Of a stretch of 63,217 nucleotides of DNA, positions 36,337-44,164 are shown in pieces. The stretch covers positions 1-63,217 of the forward strand of contig JAFIGE010000008.1 of the NCBI GenBank assembly GCA_020831585.1. Reading direction: 5' to 3'. The notes below the pieces were generated by a model. The model had not been told where the DNA came from, ran no database searches, and worked only from the letters and a program-made list of their open reading frames with translations. How positions within the stretch are numbered: the first letter of the stretch is position 1; every line of letters begins with the position of its first letter. The stretch is from Opitutales bacterium (GTDB lineage Bacteria; Verrucomicrobiota; Verrucomicrobiia; Opitutales; Oceanipulchritudinaceae). Both the position numbers and the translations under genes were made by a program.

Positions 36337-36478
36337 GGCGTGCACTGTCCGTCGGTGGACGATCCGTCGCCCCCCAGCGTTCCGCGCACCCCATACGTGA
36401 CACAAAGCTGTTCTCCCACGATGGATTTCTCAGGTGAATCGCCTTGCGCCGGGGCTACGCTACGCCATCTTAAGATCC

Positions 36479-36892
36479 GTGAAGAGTCTCCCTGTTAAGT
36501 CCTTATCCCTTTCCGGGCAAGAGACCGCAAGGAAGCTTTTTGCGTGTGAACCGAGGGTGCGACTAGCCTTTCTTTTCGGCAGCCGGGCTAAACAAATACC
36601 GGGTGCACGCGATTGGGACTTTGCGGTTTCCTTTGCCGGGGAGGAGACGCCCCGCGCGGAACACTTGGGAGATCTGGAGCGATTGCGCCAGCGCCTCGGC
36701 GAGAGTCTGTGCTGTGGGGCGAATGAAATTGATCTAGTTGACCTGCGTCATGCCAGCCTCGGGATGCTCGCCACCGTTGCCGAGGAGGGCATACTTTTGA
36801 AGGGAGCGGACACCTTGGAGGCTTTCCAGTTTTACCAGCGCGCGTGGCGGGGCCTCGAAGAGTTTCATTTCCGGAAAAGCCATGGATTATGA
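36479..36892 (+). CDS. MntA-like minimal nucleotidyltransferase (antitoxin of MntA-HepT)
   Basis: A 137-residue protein from GTG 36479 (GTG 36434 also possible). The minimal nucleotidyltransferase core reads [26 protein letters not shown] and the D-x-D metal pair are present, spaced nine rather than the usual ten residues. [11 protein letters not shown] supplies the third acidic strand. MntA proteins AMPylate or polyadenylate the HepT Tyr, neutralising the toxin. Its stop lies 11 bases inside the hepT frame, so the two are coupled. Confidence 0.85.
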   Translation: MKSLPVKSLSLSGQETARKLFACEPRVRLAFLFGSRAKQIPGARDWDFAVSFAGEETPRAEHLGDLERLRQRLGESLCCGANEIDLVDLRHASLGMLATVAEEGILLKGADTLEAFQFYQRAWRGLEEFHFRKSHGL

Positions 36893-37445
36893 TGTCTACC
36901 ACGAGGCCACCCTCTCGATGCTCCGAAGGCAGGAGGCTGCTTTATCGGAAGTGAGGACGCGCCTCGCGAAGGGCGAAACATTGAGCGAGTTGGAGTGGAA
37001 TGGGCTCGAACACACCCTGCAGTTGCTGGTCGAAAATGCCATTGGCAAGGCCAAGCACCTTCTCCGGAATCTCGGCCAATCGCCTCCGGTAAGCGCCTAC
37101 GATGCCTTCAGCGCTCTTGCTGAAGCCAGACTTATCTCCGACACAGAGATGGACCAATGGGCCAAAGCCATCGGTATGCGCAACGCCATTGTTCATGATT
37201 ACCTCAACATTGACCGGCATCTTGTGCGCAGAGTCGTCGAAAGCGGTTCTGATCGGCTCCTGTCGGAATTCCTTGCAAAACCTTTCGAGGCGTTTTTTCA
37301 GGAGTCCGCTGAATCGGGGGGGGGGGCCCCGGAAGAGCGAAACGTGAGCTTCCGGCGGTGCCCGCTTCACCCTCCCCTTTCGGGTGCGGAAACCCGCCGC
37401 CTTGTCGACGTCCTCAAGAGCCACCACTTGACCGTCGTCGCATGA
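36882..37445 (+). CDS. HepT-like ribonuclease toxin (C-terminus altered after a G11 tract)
   Basis: A four-helix HEPN-domain protein. The catalytic R-x4-H-x-Y motif is intact (RNAIVHDY: R100, H105, Y107). HepT toxins are RNases whose Tyr is modified by the MntA partner upstream. The HEPN core ends by residue ~143, which is the usual full length. After G11 at 37316-37326 the frame continues for ~43 extra residues of low plausibility (Pro/Arg/Leu-rich). With ten G residues the frame would close after 9 codons, giving a normal ~154-residue protein. The tail is therefore probably caused by a homopolymer indel. Confidence 0.85.
   Translation: MDYDVYHEATLSMLRRQEAALSEVRTRLAKGETLSELEWNGLEHTLQLLVENAIGKAKHLLRNLGQSPPVSAYDAFSALAEARLISDTEMDQWAKAIGMRNAIVHDYLNIDRHLVRRVVESGSDRLLSEFLAKPFEAFFQESAESGGGAPEERNVSFRRCPLHPPLSGAETRRLVDVLKSHHLTVVA
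37316..37326 (+). other. G11 homopolymer near the hepT 3' end
   Basis: Eleven consecutive G residues followed by four C. One G fewer closes the hepT frame at TGA 9 codons later; the present length extends it to 37445. Same run length as the C11 tract in pssA. Confidence 0.85.
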
Positions 37446-37563
37446 TGGCCACACGCAGGCAACCCCAGGCAAATCGACCCCGCCCCACGTAATATCGAGC
37501 CCCCGTCCCCCGTCCCATCGTGGCCTGGCCTCGTGCCAAGCCAAAACGGAGCCTGCGGAACAC

Positions 37564-37653
37564 AACGCTGCGTTTAACATACGGCATAAACCACCCCATA
37601 CTAAACGCTGCGTTTAACATGGAGGCTTTTTTCTCGTATACTCAACGCAGCGT
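37564..37653. promoter_or_regulatory. Repeated ACGCTGCGT operator-like sites
   Basis: AACGCTGCGTTTAACAT occurs exactly twice, at 37564-37580 and 37604-37620 (40-bp spacing, about four helical turns). An inverted ACGCAGCGT follows at 37645-37653. Such arrays usually bind a local regulator, often a toxin-antitoxin complex. The only gene remnant downstream is the end of a Fic protein. Confidence 0.6.
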
Positions 37654-37764
37654 ATCGTACCGGAAGCCCGTCTCTCCGATTTGGGTATCCTCCAGGAGAT
37701 CACCGGTCAAAAGCGGCACCGCATCTTTCGCTACGCCCCCTACCTGAACCTCTTCAGCGACTGA
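37636..37764 (+). pseudogene. C-terminal remnant of a Fic family protein
   Basis: In the frame ending at TGA 37762-37764 the last ~35 codons read TQRIVPEARLSDLGILQEIT then GQKRHRIFRYAPYLNLFSD. This matches the C-terminal winged-helix tail of Fic/DOC proteins (pattern LxxLGIL.E.TG.kR.R.y.Y..YL.LL). No Fic HPFxxGNGR core is present anywhere nearby, so this is a truncated leftover. The operator-like repeats directly upstream may be what remains of its control region. Confidence 0.7.
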
Positions 37765-37886
37765 CGGGAGCACCGCAGCTATACTCCACCCCTCCATTTC
37801 CGCTTTCTCCCTGCATGGCACACCGCAAGCGGCGGCCCTACGTGCCCCACTCCCCAACTCCACCACTCCAAATCCCCCCTTCACCT

Positions 37887-38693
37887 CTACCCCCCGCTCT
37901 TCTTCGGAAACCACGGCACAAACGCGCTCACTTCCCGCTGGTAGCGCGCATAATCCTCCCCGCGGCTGCGCAGGGCTTGCTTTTCCGTGTAGGGGATGCC
38001 CGTTCCCCGCAGCAAGAGCGCGAGCATGACGAGCGCCGGGATAACCGTCACGGCAATCCACCCGCCGGACCCCGTTCCCCACAGATCCAGCGCCATCACC
38101 GGGTAGCCCAGCCAATGCGCCCATTCAAAAAAATAGTTCGGGTGCCGCGAATACCGCCAGAGCCCGGTGCGGCAGGTGCGACCGCGGTTGGCGCGGTTCA
38201 AGCGCCAGCGGTGCAGTTGCGCATCCGCCCGCCACTCCCCGACGACCGCCCCAAGGATGAGGATCGCGCCCGCCCACGTCCAAATGCCCGGGGGTTCCGC
38301 GAAGAGGAAGAGCGGCAGCAGCGGCGCCGTGAGCAAAACCGCCGCGAGGGCCTGCCCCTGAAAAAACCAGAAAAACTTCGCCCCCGCCGCCTTGCCCCAA
38401 TGCTCCCGCAGATGGCGGTAGCGGCGGTCCTCTTTGGTTTCGGTGAGATACCGCTGGAGAATGTGCATTCCCAGACGCAGGGACCAAAAACCCCCACACG
38501 CCACGATCACCGCCTGACGCCAACCGTTGCCGGGGACAATCAAGGCATAGGCGAACAACAGCGCCCCCACCGCATAAGCCCAGCCCACATCGACAATCCC
38601 CGCGTTTTGCGTTTGCTGCTGCCGCGCCCACAGCGCGCCGAAAACACCCCCGCAGCCCACGGCCAAAAGGCACATCGAAAGAAAGAGATCCAT
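37887..38693 (-). CDS. DUF1295 family membrane protein (steroid 5-alpha-reductase-like)
   Basis: A 268-residue integral membrane protein with about six helices (CLLAVGCGGVFGALWA; AYAVGALLFAYALIV; FFQGQALAAVLLTAPLLPLFLF; AGAILILGAVVGEW; AVTVIPALVMLALLL). Conserved family motifs are NAGIVDVGWA at the first loop, KEDRRYRHLREHWG, GRTCRTGLWRYSRHPNYFFEW (NADPH/steroid-reductase-like C-terminal motif) and ARYQREVSAFVPWFPK. The family resembles 3-oxo-5-alpha-steroid 4-dehydrogenases and isoprenylcysteine methyltransferases; the bacterial substrate is not established. Monocistronic, minus strand. Confidence 0.88.
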   Translation of the reverse strand: MDLFLSMCLLAVGCGGVFGALWARQQQTQNAGIVDVGWAYAVGALLFAYALIVPGNGWRQAVIVACGGFWSLRLGMHILQRYLTETKEDRRYRHLREHWGKAAGAKFFWFFQGQALAAVLLTAPLLPLFLFAEPPGIWTWAGAILILGAVVGEWRADAQLHRWRLNRANRGRTCRTGLWRYSRHPNYFFEWAHWLGYPVMALDLWGTGSGGWIAVTVIPALVMLALLLRGTGIPYTEKQALRSRGEDYARYQREVSAFVPWFPKKSGG

Positions 38694-38743
38694 TGGCGGA
38701 GGCTACCCTCGCCTGCATCCGGCGGCAAGCCACCCCCGGAAAA

Positions 38744-38768
38744 TAAAAAACCCACCGAACGGTGGGTT
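38744..38768 (-). terminator. Rho-independent terminator after tRNA-Gln
   Basis: On the minus strand, AACCCACCG and CGGTGGGTT form a 9-bp stem with a tight TT loop and run into TTTTTTATTTT. It is placed a few bases beyond the tRNA 3' end. Confidence 0.9.
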
Positions 38769-38772
38769 AAAG

Positions 38773-38847
38773 TGGCAGGCCTACTAGGACTCGAACCTAG
38801 AAAGACTGAACCAAAATCAGTTGTGTTGCCAATTACACCATAGGCCT
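38773..38847 (-). tRNA. tRNA-Gln (anticodon UUG)
   Basis: A 75-nt cloverleaf on the minus strand. The acceptor stem is AGGCCTA/TAGGCCT with G73 and an encoded CCA. The D-arm contains GTGTAATTGGCAACAC. The anticodon stem ACTGA/TCAGT has loop TTTTGGT (anticodon TTG). The T-arm is CTAGG/CCTAG with loop TTCGAGT. A terminator follows directly. Confidence 0.97.
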
Positions 38848-38899
38848 TCCAAAAGAGGAGAGAAAAGAGGAGACGACCGACCAAAGTCAAGCCCACTCC

Positions 38900-39772
38900 T
38901 CAATCGAAAACAACCGTCTTGTTCCCATAGACCAAGACCCGCCGTTCCAAATGCCAGCGAACCGCTTGCGCGAGCACACTCTTCTCAAGGTCACGCCCCT
39001 TGCGCACGAGGTCCGGTACCCCATGCCGGTGATTCACCGCCGCCACATCCTGTTGAATAATGGGCCCGTCATCGAGCACGGCCGTGGCGTAGTGCGCCGT
39101 CGCCCCGATCAGTTTCACGCCGCGCGCATGCGCCTGGTGATAGGGCCGGGCACCGGCGAAAGCCGGCAGGAAGCTGTGATGGATGTTGATCACCGGACAG
39201 CCGCAACGCTCCAGGAAATCCCCCGAGAGCACCTGCATATAACGCGCCATGATCACCAGCTCCACCCCGTTGCGCCGCAGAATCGCCAGCTGCTCTGCTT
39301 CCGCATCCGCCTTGTTTGCCCGCGTTACCTCGATGTGGTGGAAGGGAATTCCAAAATACGTCGCATCCGCTTCCAGTTCACGGTGATTCGAAATCACACA
39401 CACCAGCCGCCCCCGAAACTCCCCCATACGCCACCGGGCCAGCAAATCGTGAAAACAGTGCGGAATCTTCGACACAAAAATCGCCACCGGCGGGGCCTCC
39501 CGAGCCGCCCCCACCGTCACCTGCATCCCCAGCTCTTTCCCGGCAAAATCCGCGAAGAACCCGGCCTCCACCTCTGCATCTCCCGCAGGCAGCCACTCAA
39601 TTCGCTGAAAAAACACCCCCGAGCCGTCATCCCGGTGCTGGTCGGCATGGAGAATGTTGCCCCCCCGCTCATAAATCCAGCCAGCCGTGCGGGCGACCAG
39701 ACCCACCCGGTCGGGACCATGCAAAAGCGCCACCAATCCGGACGATTCTTCACTCTGCTCAGGGTTCAGCAT
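38900..39772 (-). CDS. purU: Formyltetrahydrofolate deformylase
   Basis: Hydrolyses 10-formyl-THF to formate and THF, balancing one-carbon pools for purine synthesis. A 290-residue protein from ATG 39772: an N-terminal ACT-like domain (LVALLHGPDRVGLVARTAGWIYERGG) and a C-terminal formyltransferase domain. Catalytic residues are visible in PVINIHHSFLPAFAGARPY (Asn, His) and ATAHYATAVLDDGPII (Asp). VIMARYMQVLSGDFL is also a family block. The length is typical. It lies 52 bases upstream of the tRNA-Gln gene on the same strand. Confidence 0.96.
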   Translation of the reverse strand: MLNPEQSEESSGLVALLHGPDRVGLVARTAGWIYERGGNILHADQHRDDGSGVFFQRIEWLPAGDAEVEAGFFADFAGKELGMQVTVGAAREAPPVAIFVSKIPHCFHDLLARWRMGEFRGRLVCVISNHRELEADATYFGIPFHHIEVTRANKADAEAEQLAILRRNGVELVIMARYMQVLSGDFLERCGCPVINIHHSFLPAFAGARPYHQAHARGVKLIGATAHYATAVLDDGPIIQQDVAAVNHRHGVPDLVRKGRDLEKSVLAQAVRWHLERRVLVYGNKTVVFD

Positions 39773-39855
39773 AACCCTTGTCTCCAGCAAAGCCCCCGTC
39801 GAATCAACACAAATGGACTTGCCCACCCGACACCCTCCGCACCTTTCTCGTCAGC

Positions 39856-40578
39856 GTGTGCGGACGATACACCCTCAAAACCAAAGCCACCGATATTGCG
39901 CGGCGCTTCCACTTTGACCTCAACCCCGGCCTCGAAGACGCCTTCCGCCCCCGCTACAACATCTCCCCGGGCCAGGGTATCTCCGCCGTCATCGACGACC
40001 GCGACAAAGACCGCCGCGTCCCCGAAATCCTCCACTGGGGCCTTGTCCCCTCCTGGGCCGATGACCCCGCCATCGCCCGCAACCTCAGCAACGCCCGCCT
40101 CGAAACCGTCGACGCCAAACCCTCCTTTCGCGACGCCCTGCGCTACCGGCGCTGCCTCATCCCCGCCGACGGCTTCTACGAATGGAAAAGCACCGCCGGT
40201 GGCGGCAAAGCCCCCCATTATTTTGAAGTCGAAGACGGGGCTCTCTTCGGTTTCGCCGCCATCTGGGAGCACTGGGCCCACCCCGACGGCTCCGAAATCC
40301 TCTCCTGCGCCCTCCTCACGACCCGCCCCAACGCCCTCATGGCCCCCATCCACGACCGCATGCCCGTCATCCTCCCCCCCGAACTCGAAGCGGCCTGGCT
40401 CGATCCCCGCATCATCAACCCCGCCCCTCTCCTCCCCCACCTCCAGCCCTATCCCGCCGAAAAAATGCGCGCCCGCCCCTTCTCCCCAAAAGTCAACAAC
40501 GCCCGCCTCGACGACCCCTCTCTCCTCTCCGACCCACCCCCACCGCAGGAAATAGCCTTCTTTGATAAGCTGCTCTGA
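39856..40578 (+). CDS. SOS response-associated peptidase (SRAP / YedK-HMCES family)
   Basis: Crosslinks to abasic sites in single-stranded DNA through its N-terminal Cys and protects them during replication. The frame has ~26 codons before a GTG that is followed directly by TGC-GGA-CGA-TAC (Cys-Gly-Arg-Tyr). Because the active Cys must be residue 2, GTG 39856 is the true start (240 residues). Conserved elements: C2, RYNISPGQ (Asn), HWGLVPSWA, NARLETV, RCLIPADGFYEWK (Glu), and HDRMPVIL (His). The enzyme is complete. Divergent from purU. Confidence 0.93.
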   Translation: MCGRYTLKTKATDIARRFHFDLNPGLEDAFRPRYNISPGQGISAVIDDRDKDRRVPEILHWGLVPSWADDPAIARNLSNARLETVDAKPSFRDALRYRRCLIPADGFYEWKSTAGGGKAPHYFEVEDGALFGFAAIWEHWAHPDGSEILSCALLTTRPNALMAPIHDRMPVILPPELEAAWLDPRIINPAPLLPHLQPYPAEKMRARPFSPKVNNARLDDPSLLSDPPPPQEIAFFDKLL

Positions 40579-40610
40579 TTGCCCACCCACCCGTCGTCCC
40601 TCGCCTCTTG

Positions 40611-41103
40611 GTCAAGTATTAATGACCAGGTAAATGCCTGATCAACCGCAACGCCACACGCCCCCGGCGATCCACGCGCGTCCCGCCGTTGCCGCTAAAG
40701 TAGGCGGTCTGCTTCAGCGTCCGCCACGAGACAGCCACAGCCCCCGGCACACCCGCCAAAATGGCGCGGGTCAAGTATCAACGACCAGGTAAATGTTTGA
40801 TCGTAAATGTTTGATCAACCGCGACGCCACACGCCCCCGGCCATCCACGCGCGTCCCGCCGTCGCCGCTAAAGTAAGCGGTCTGCTTCAGCGTCCGCCCC
40901 AAGACGGACACAACCCCCGGCACACCCGCCAAAATGGCGCGGGTCAAGTATTAATGACCAGGTAAATGCTTGATCAACCGCAACGCCACACGCCTCCGGC
41001 CATCCACGCGCGTCCCGCCGTCGCCGCTAAAGTAGGCGGACTGCTTCAGCGTCCGCCACGAGACGGACACAACCCCCGGCACACCCGCCAAAATGGCGCG
41101 GGA
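40611..41103. repeat. Three-copy tandem repeat (units start 40611, 40770 and 40943)
   Basis: Three successive, nearly identical units of 159, 173 and ~160 bp begin with GTCAAGTATyAAyGACCAGG and end with CCAAAATGGCGCGG. The middle unit has an extra 14-bp internal duplication (AAATGTTTGATCGT). On the minus strand each unit carries an open frame of about 45 codons with a conserved tail (SWRTLKQ.AYFSG.GGTRVD.R.RVALRLI.HLPG then stop). The repeats may therefore be amplified 3' ends of an unknown gene. Confidence 0.9.
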
Positions 41104-41137
41104 CGACACTTGTTCCGTCGGCCGGGTCAGAAACGGG

Positions 41138-41594
41138 TCAGAAAAGTTCGCCTGCCCACAGCGCCCGCAGAAATTCATCCGGGCTGAAGATGGTGATCCC
41201 GTCTTCCGTCTTCCGTGTTGTTGGCTCGAGGCTGACGACCATCCGCCGCTTGATCCGGCTGTGCTCTTTGGCAAGTTCCCGCAAACCTTTCAGATGGTCC
41301 GCGCGGATTCTCGGCGAGGCCTTGCATTCGATGGCGCACTCCAAGTCATTGACGATAAAATCAACCTCCACGCCCGTGCTCAGCCGCCAGAAACTGAAAT
41401 CGGCAAACCGCTCGCGATAAGCATTATATGAACGGAGTTCGTGGAATAACCAATTTTCGAAGGCCTTTCCAGCCACTTCGCCCCGGGTAGCACTCCCGTA
41501 ACCAGGTGCTCTTTCCCGTTTGCCGCGCACCCCACAAAAAAAACATCTCCCCGCCCATTTTCGGAAGACGAATCCATCTCCTGTATAATACCAT
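41138..41594 (-). pseudogene. Truncated AAA ATPase (DUF4143), internally deleted
   Basis: The N-terminal piece (41594 down to ~41460) reads MVLYRRWIRLPKMGGEMFFL and WGARQTGKSTWLRECYPG, a Walker A. After a frameshift the downstream frame reads EVAGKAFENWLFHELRSYNA, FADFSFWRLSTGVEVDFIVN and ends EFLRALWAGELF, the DUF4143 nuclease-like C-terminal domain. The ~200 central residues (Walker B, helical lid) are missing. This is an internal deletion plus frame change, so the gene is dead. It is oriented head-to-head with an intact homologue at 41876-43201. Confidence 0.8.
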
Positions 41595-41845
41595 ATTAAG
41601 GTGCAGATTACATGAAAAACGCAATTTGCCAATGCTTTATGCAGCGAAGCGGGCGGCCCCTCCAGCGCGGAACAGCGCCCCCGGTTAAGCTCTACGGTCG
41701 GTATCGAAATCGGTATCGAAAATCGAAAAAGCGCGATAGCGGGGTCATTCTGGTTGGAGACCCGGTATCGATTTGCTCGCGCCGTCTCCGCTTCCGTCGA
41801 TACCGCAAACGAATCGAGACCTCATTAGAATTTTTATCCTTTTCA

Positions 41846-41875
41846 AAAGGAGAAAAACTTCATTATCTCTCCTTT
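41846..41875. promoter_or_regulatory. Inverted repeat immediately before the ATPase start
   Basis: AAAGGAGA (41846-41853) and TCTCCTTT (41868-41875) form a perfect 8-bp inverted repeat ending at the ATG. The first arm also contains AGGAG, but too far (~24 bases) to be the RBS. The hairpin could occlude translation initiation or act as an operator. Confidence 0.45.
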
Positions 41876-43201
41876 ATGCAAGGAGAAATAAAGAGAATCC
41901 TGCAAGAAAAGCTGGCCAGCGGGCTGTCGGCCTCCGTTCCTTCGCTGACCCGACGGGAGATTCGTCTCCCCCAAGTCCCCGGCAAAGCGCTCGCGGTTGT
42001 GGGGATGCGGCGCAGTGGAAAAACCAGTTTCCTCTGGCAGTGCCTCAGCGACCTTCTCGATGCCGGTGTCCCACGCGAGACCCTTCTCTATCTGAATTTT
42101 GAGGATGAGCGCCTGGCGGAGATGGACGTGACCGGACTCAGCTTTGTGCTCGAGGAGTATTATCGGCTCTACCCGGCATTCCGTGATCGCGAGACGGTGA
42201 CGCTCTTCCTCGATGAGATCCAACTTGTGAGTGGGTGGGAGTCCTTTACCCGCCGCATCCTCGACAGCGAGAAAGTGCGCCTCTTCCTATCGGGTTCGTC
42301 TGCCACGATGCTCAGTCGGGAAGTGGCTACGAGCATGCGGGGCCGCGCGCTGGAGGTCACTGTTTTCCCCTTTAGCTTTCGCGAGGCTCTGGCGCATCGC
42401 GGTGAGCTGCCCGCAAAACCGTGGGGGCTCCTGCCGAAAAATCGACGGTCGGCCCTTGAGCGGGCCTTTCATGACTACCTGCAAACCGGTGGATTCCCCG
42501 AAGCACAGGGTGTCGCCGACCGCGACCGACGCCCTCTCCTGCAAAGCTATGTGGACGTGGCTGTGTTGCGCGATGTCATTGATCGCCACGGTGTCTCCAA
42601 TCCCGTCGCTCTGCGCTGGCTCCAACGCCACTTGCTGGGATCGCCCACTGCACCCTTCAGCATCCAAAAATTCTACGATTCCCTGAAATCGCAGGGGATT
42701 CCCATCGGCAAAGATACGTTGCACGCTTTTCTCGGCTATTTGGAAGATGCTTTCCTTATTCGCACGACCGCTATGCTCGCTGCGTCCGAGCGTCAGCGTA
42801 TGGTTAATCCCCGTAAAGCCTACCCCATCGACACCGGCCTCATCCCCCTCTACGAACGCACCGGGCGCGCCAACACCGGACATGCGCTGGAAACGGCGGT
42901 GTTTCTGGAACTCCAGCGGCGCGGGTGTGAAGTTCACTACCTGCGCACACCGGGTGGATTTGAGATCGACTTCCATGCAACCGATCCTGAAGGCCGCAGG
43001 TTTCTCATCCAAGTGTGTGCCGATGCTTCCGACCCGGCCACCTTCGAGCGGGAAGTGCGGGCCCTTGCGGAAGCCCATGTCCGCTTTCCGGAAGCCCGCC
43101 CGCTTCTTCTCCTGCTCAATCCGCCCGGGCCTTCCGCAACCCCACCGAGCCCCGTCGAAATTGTTTCCGCCTTACCCTGGTTCCTTGACCGCGCCGCCTG
43201 A
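41876..43201 (+). CDS. ATP-binding protein, AAA ATPase with DUF4143 C-terminal domain
   Basis: A 441-residue protein. Walker A is AVVGMRRSGKTSFLW (residue ~38), Walker B VTLFLDEIQLVSGW (~105), sensor LFLSGSSATML. A helical region follows (FREALAHRGELP), with YLQTGGFPEA and SYVDVAVLRDVIDRHG, then the DUF4143 domain: GHALETAVFLELQRRGCEVHYL and GGFEIDF (PD-(D/E)XK-like). These ATPases are widespread in mobile and toxin-antitoxin-rich regions of prokaryotes; their biochemical role is unsettled. ATG 41876 is chosen because upstream in-frame codons are low-complexity. It is intact, unlike the divergent truncated relative. Confidence 0.88.
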   Translation: MQGEIKRILQEKLASGLSASVPSLTRREIRLPQVPGKALAVVGMRRSGKTSFLWQCLSDLLDAGVPRETLLYLNFEDERLAEMDVTGLSFVLEEYYRLYPAFRDRETVTLFLDEIQLVSGWESFTRRILDSEKVRLFLSGSSATMLSREVATSMRGRALEVTVFPFSFREALAHRGELPAKPWGLLPKNRRSALERAFHDYLQTGGFPEAQGVADRDRRPLLQSYVDVAVLRDVIDRHGVSNPVALRWLQRHLLGSPTAPFSIQKFYDSLKSQGIPIGKDTLHAFLGYLEDAFLIRTTAMLAASERQRMVNPRKAYPIDTGLIPLYERTGRANTGHALETAVFLELQRRGCEVHYLRTPGGFEIDFHATDPEGRRFLIQVCADASDPATFEREVRALAEAHVRFPEARPLLLLLNPPGPSATPPSPVEIVSALPWFLDRAA

Positions 43202-43318
43202 ACACGGCGCTGCGGTCGATTCCTGAGAGATCGTGAACCCAATGGGGCGATAAATTTCAGGACCGTCTCAGCCATAAATGCCAGCAACCCTCACCCGCCC
43301 GCGCAGGAGCGCGATTCC

Positions 43319-44164
43319 TCAGATCAAGGACAGGTGCCGGAACAACGTGGCTTTGTCCGCAAAGGGAGGGTGCTCCCGCAGATGATGCCGAATCTTTGCT
43401 TCAATATCCGTCCGCAGCATTTGGTCCTCCGTCGTATCGGCAGCCCAATGGCGACCGGGATGAAGGGTATCCCAGGGAGAGCGTTTGTTCGCCCGGGTCG
43501 TTGCCCGATCACCATGTTTACCCAAACCGAAACAGATCTTCGTCTGCTTGTTCCAGATCGGACGGAACAACCGGATCATAAAATCCTCCACGGCCATTTG
43601 CATACCCGATTGAATGGGGGATGCGCGGTAGCGGAAGTCTTCCAAGCGCAAATCGGTCTTCGCAATGTTCTTGGCATGCTCCCGTAGGCGCGAATAGAGG
43701 GCCACGCCTTGTTCCTCGGTTGATTCAGCCTGCGGGTTTTTCGGATCGGCCTTTCCCACGTAAAGAGGCGTTTCGCTGCCGGAAAGCGGCTGGTAAACGG
43801 GCATGCCCCCGCCAACAAAATAAACCGCATAGACGCCCGATCCGTAGAAAGGACAGGTCTCCAACTCCACGAGCGGCCGCATTTCCTGATTGCAGAAGCT
43901 AAAGGCAAAGAAGCGGGCAATGCTATCGGAGCGACCGAGCGTGATACCCAGGCTCCCGATGGAGACCGCCGAAAAGGTTTCCCGGAAGGACCGCAATGCT
44001 TCCACCAGTTCGCCCGCAGAGGAAACGGCTTTTTGAACGGCTGGGGAAGTTCGGTTGGTTTCCGCGTGCTTCTCCCGAACTGTTCGGCTCAGTAGGCGGT
44101 TCAGCTCCTTTATCTGCCGCTCTATGCCTTGAAAGGAAGGATGCGGTTGATCGGAGCCGCTCAT
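43319..44164 (-). CDS. Eco29kI-family GIY-YIG type II restriction endonuclease
   Basis: A 281-residue protein. A GIY-YIG nuclease core is visible: CPFYGSGVYAVYFVGG with, downstream, ETPLYVGKADP (the YIG strand), followed by the ALYSRLREHAKNIAKT helix with a catalytic Arg and an AVEDFMIRLFRPIWNKQTKIC block with the conserved Glu. The C-terminal GKHGDRATTRANKRSPWDTLHPGR is typical of Eco29kI/Cfr42I-type enzymes, which cut CCGCGG. The start ATG overlaps the methyltransferase stop (ATGA), so expression follows the methylase. CCGCGG occurs in this window (e.g. 8430-8435, 38182-38187). Confidence 0.88.
   Translation of the reverse strand: MSGSDQPHPSFQGIERQIKELNRLLSRTVREKHAETNRTSPAVQKAVSSAGELVEALRSFRETFSAVSIGSLGITLGRSDSIARFFAFSFCNQEMRPLVELETCPFYGSGVYAVYFVGGGMPVYQPLSGSETPLYVGKADPKNPQAESTEEQGVALYSRLREHAKNIAKTDLRLEDFRYRASPIQSGMQMAVEDFMIRLFRPIWNKQTKICFGLGKHGDRATTRANKRSPWDTLHPGRHWAADTTEDQMLRTDIEAKIRHHLREHPPFADKATLFRHLSLI

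Noticed and set aside
38951-40555. A 534-codon plus-strand frame spanning purU and SRAP
   Set aside because: Pro/Ser/Arg-rich translation typical of out-of-frame high-GC DNA; it overlaps two well-supported genes.
40611-41103. CRISPR array
   Set aside because: Only three units of ~160 bp placed directly end to end, with no short repeat/unique spacer alternation and no cas genes nearby.
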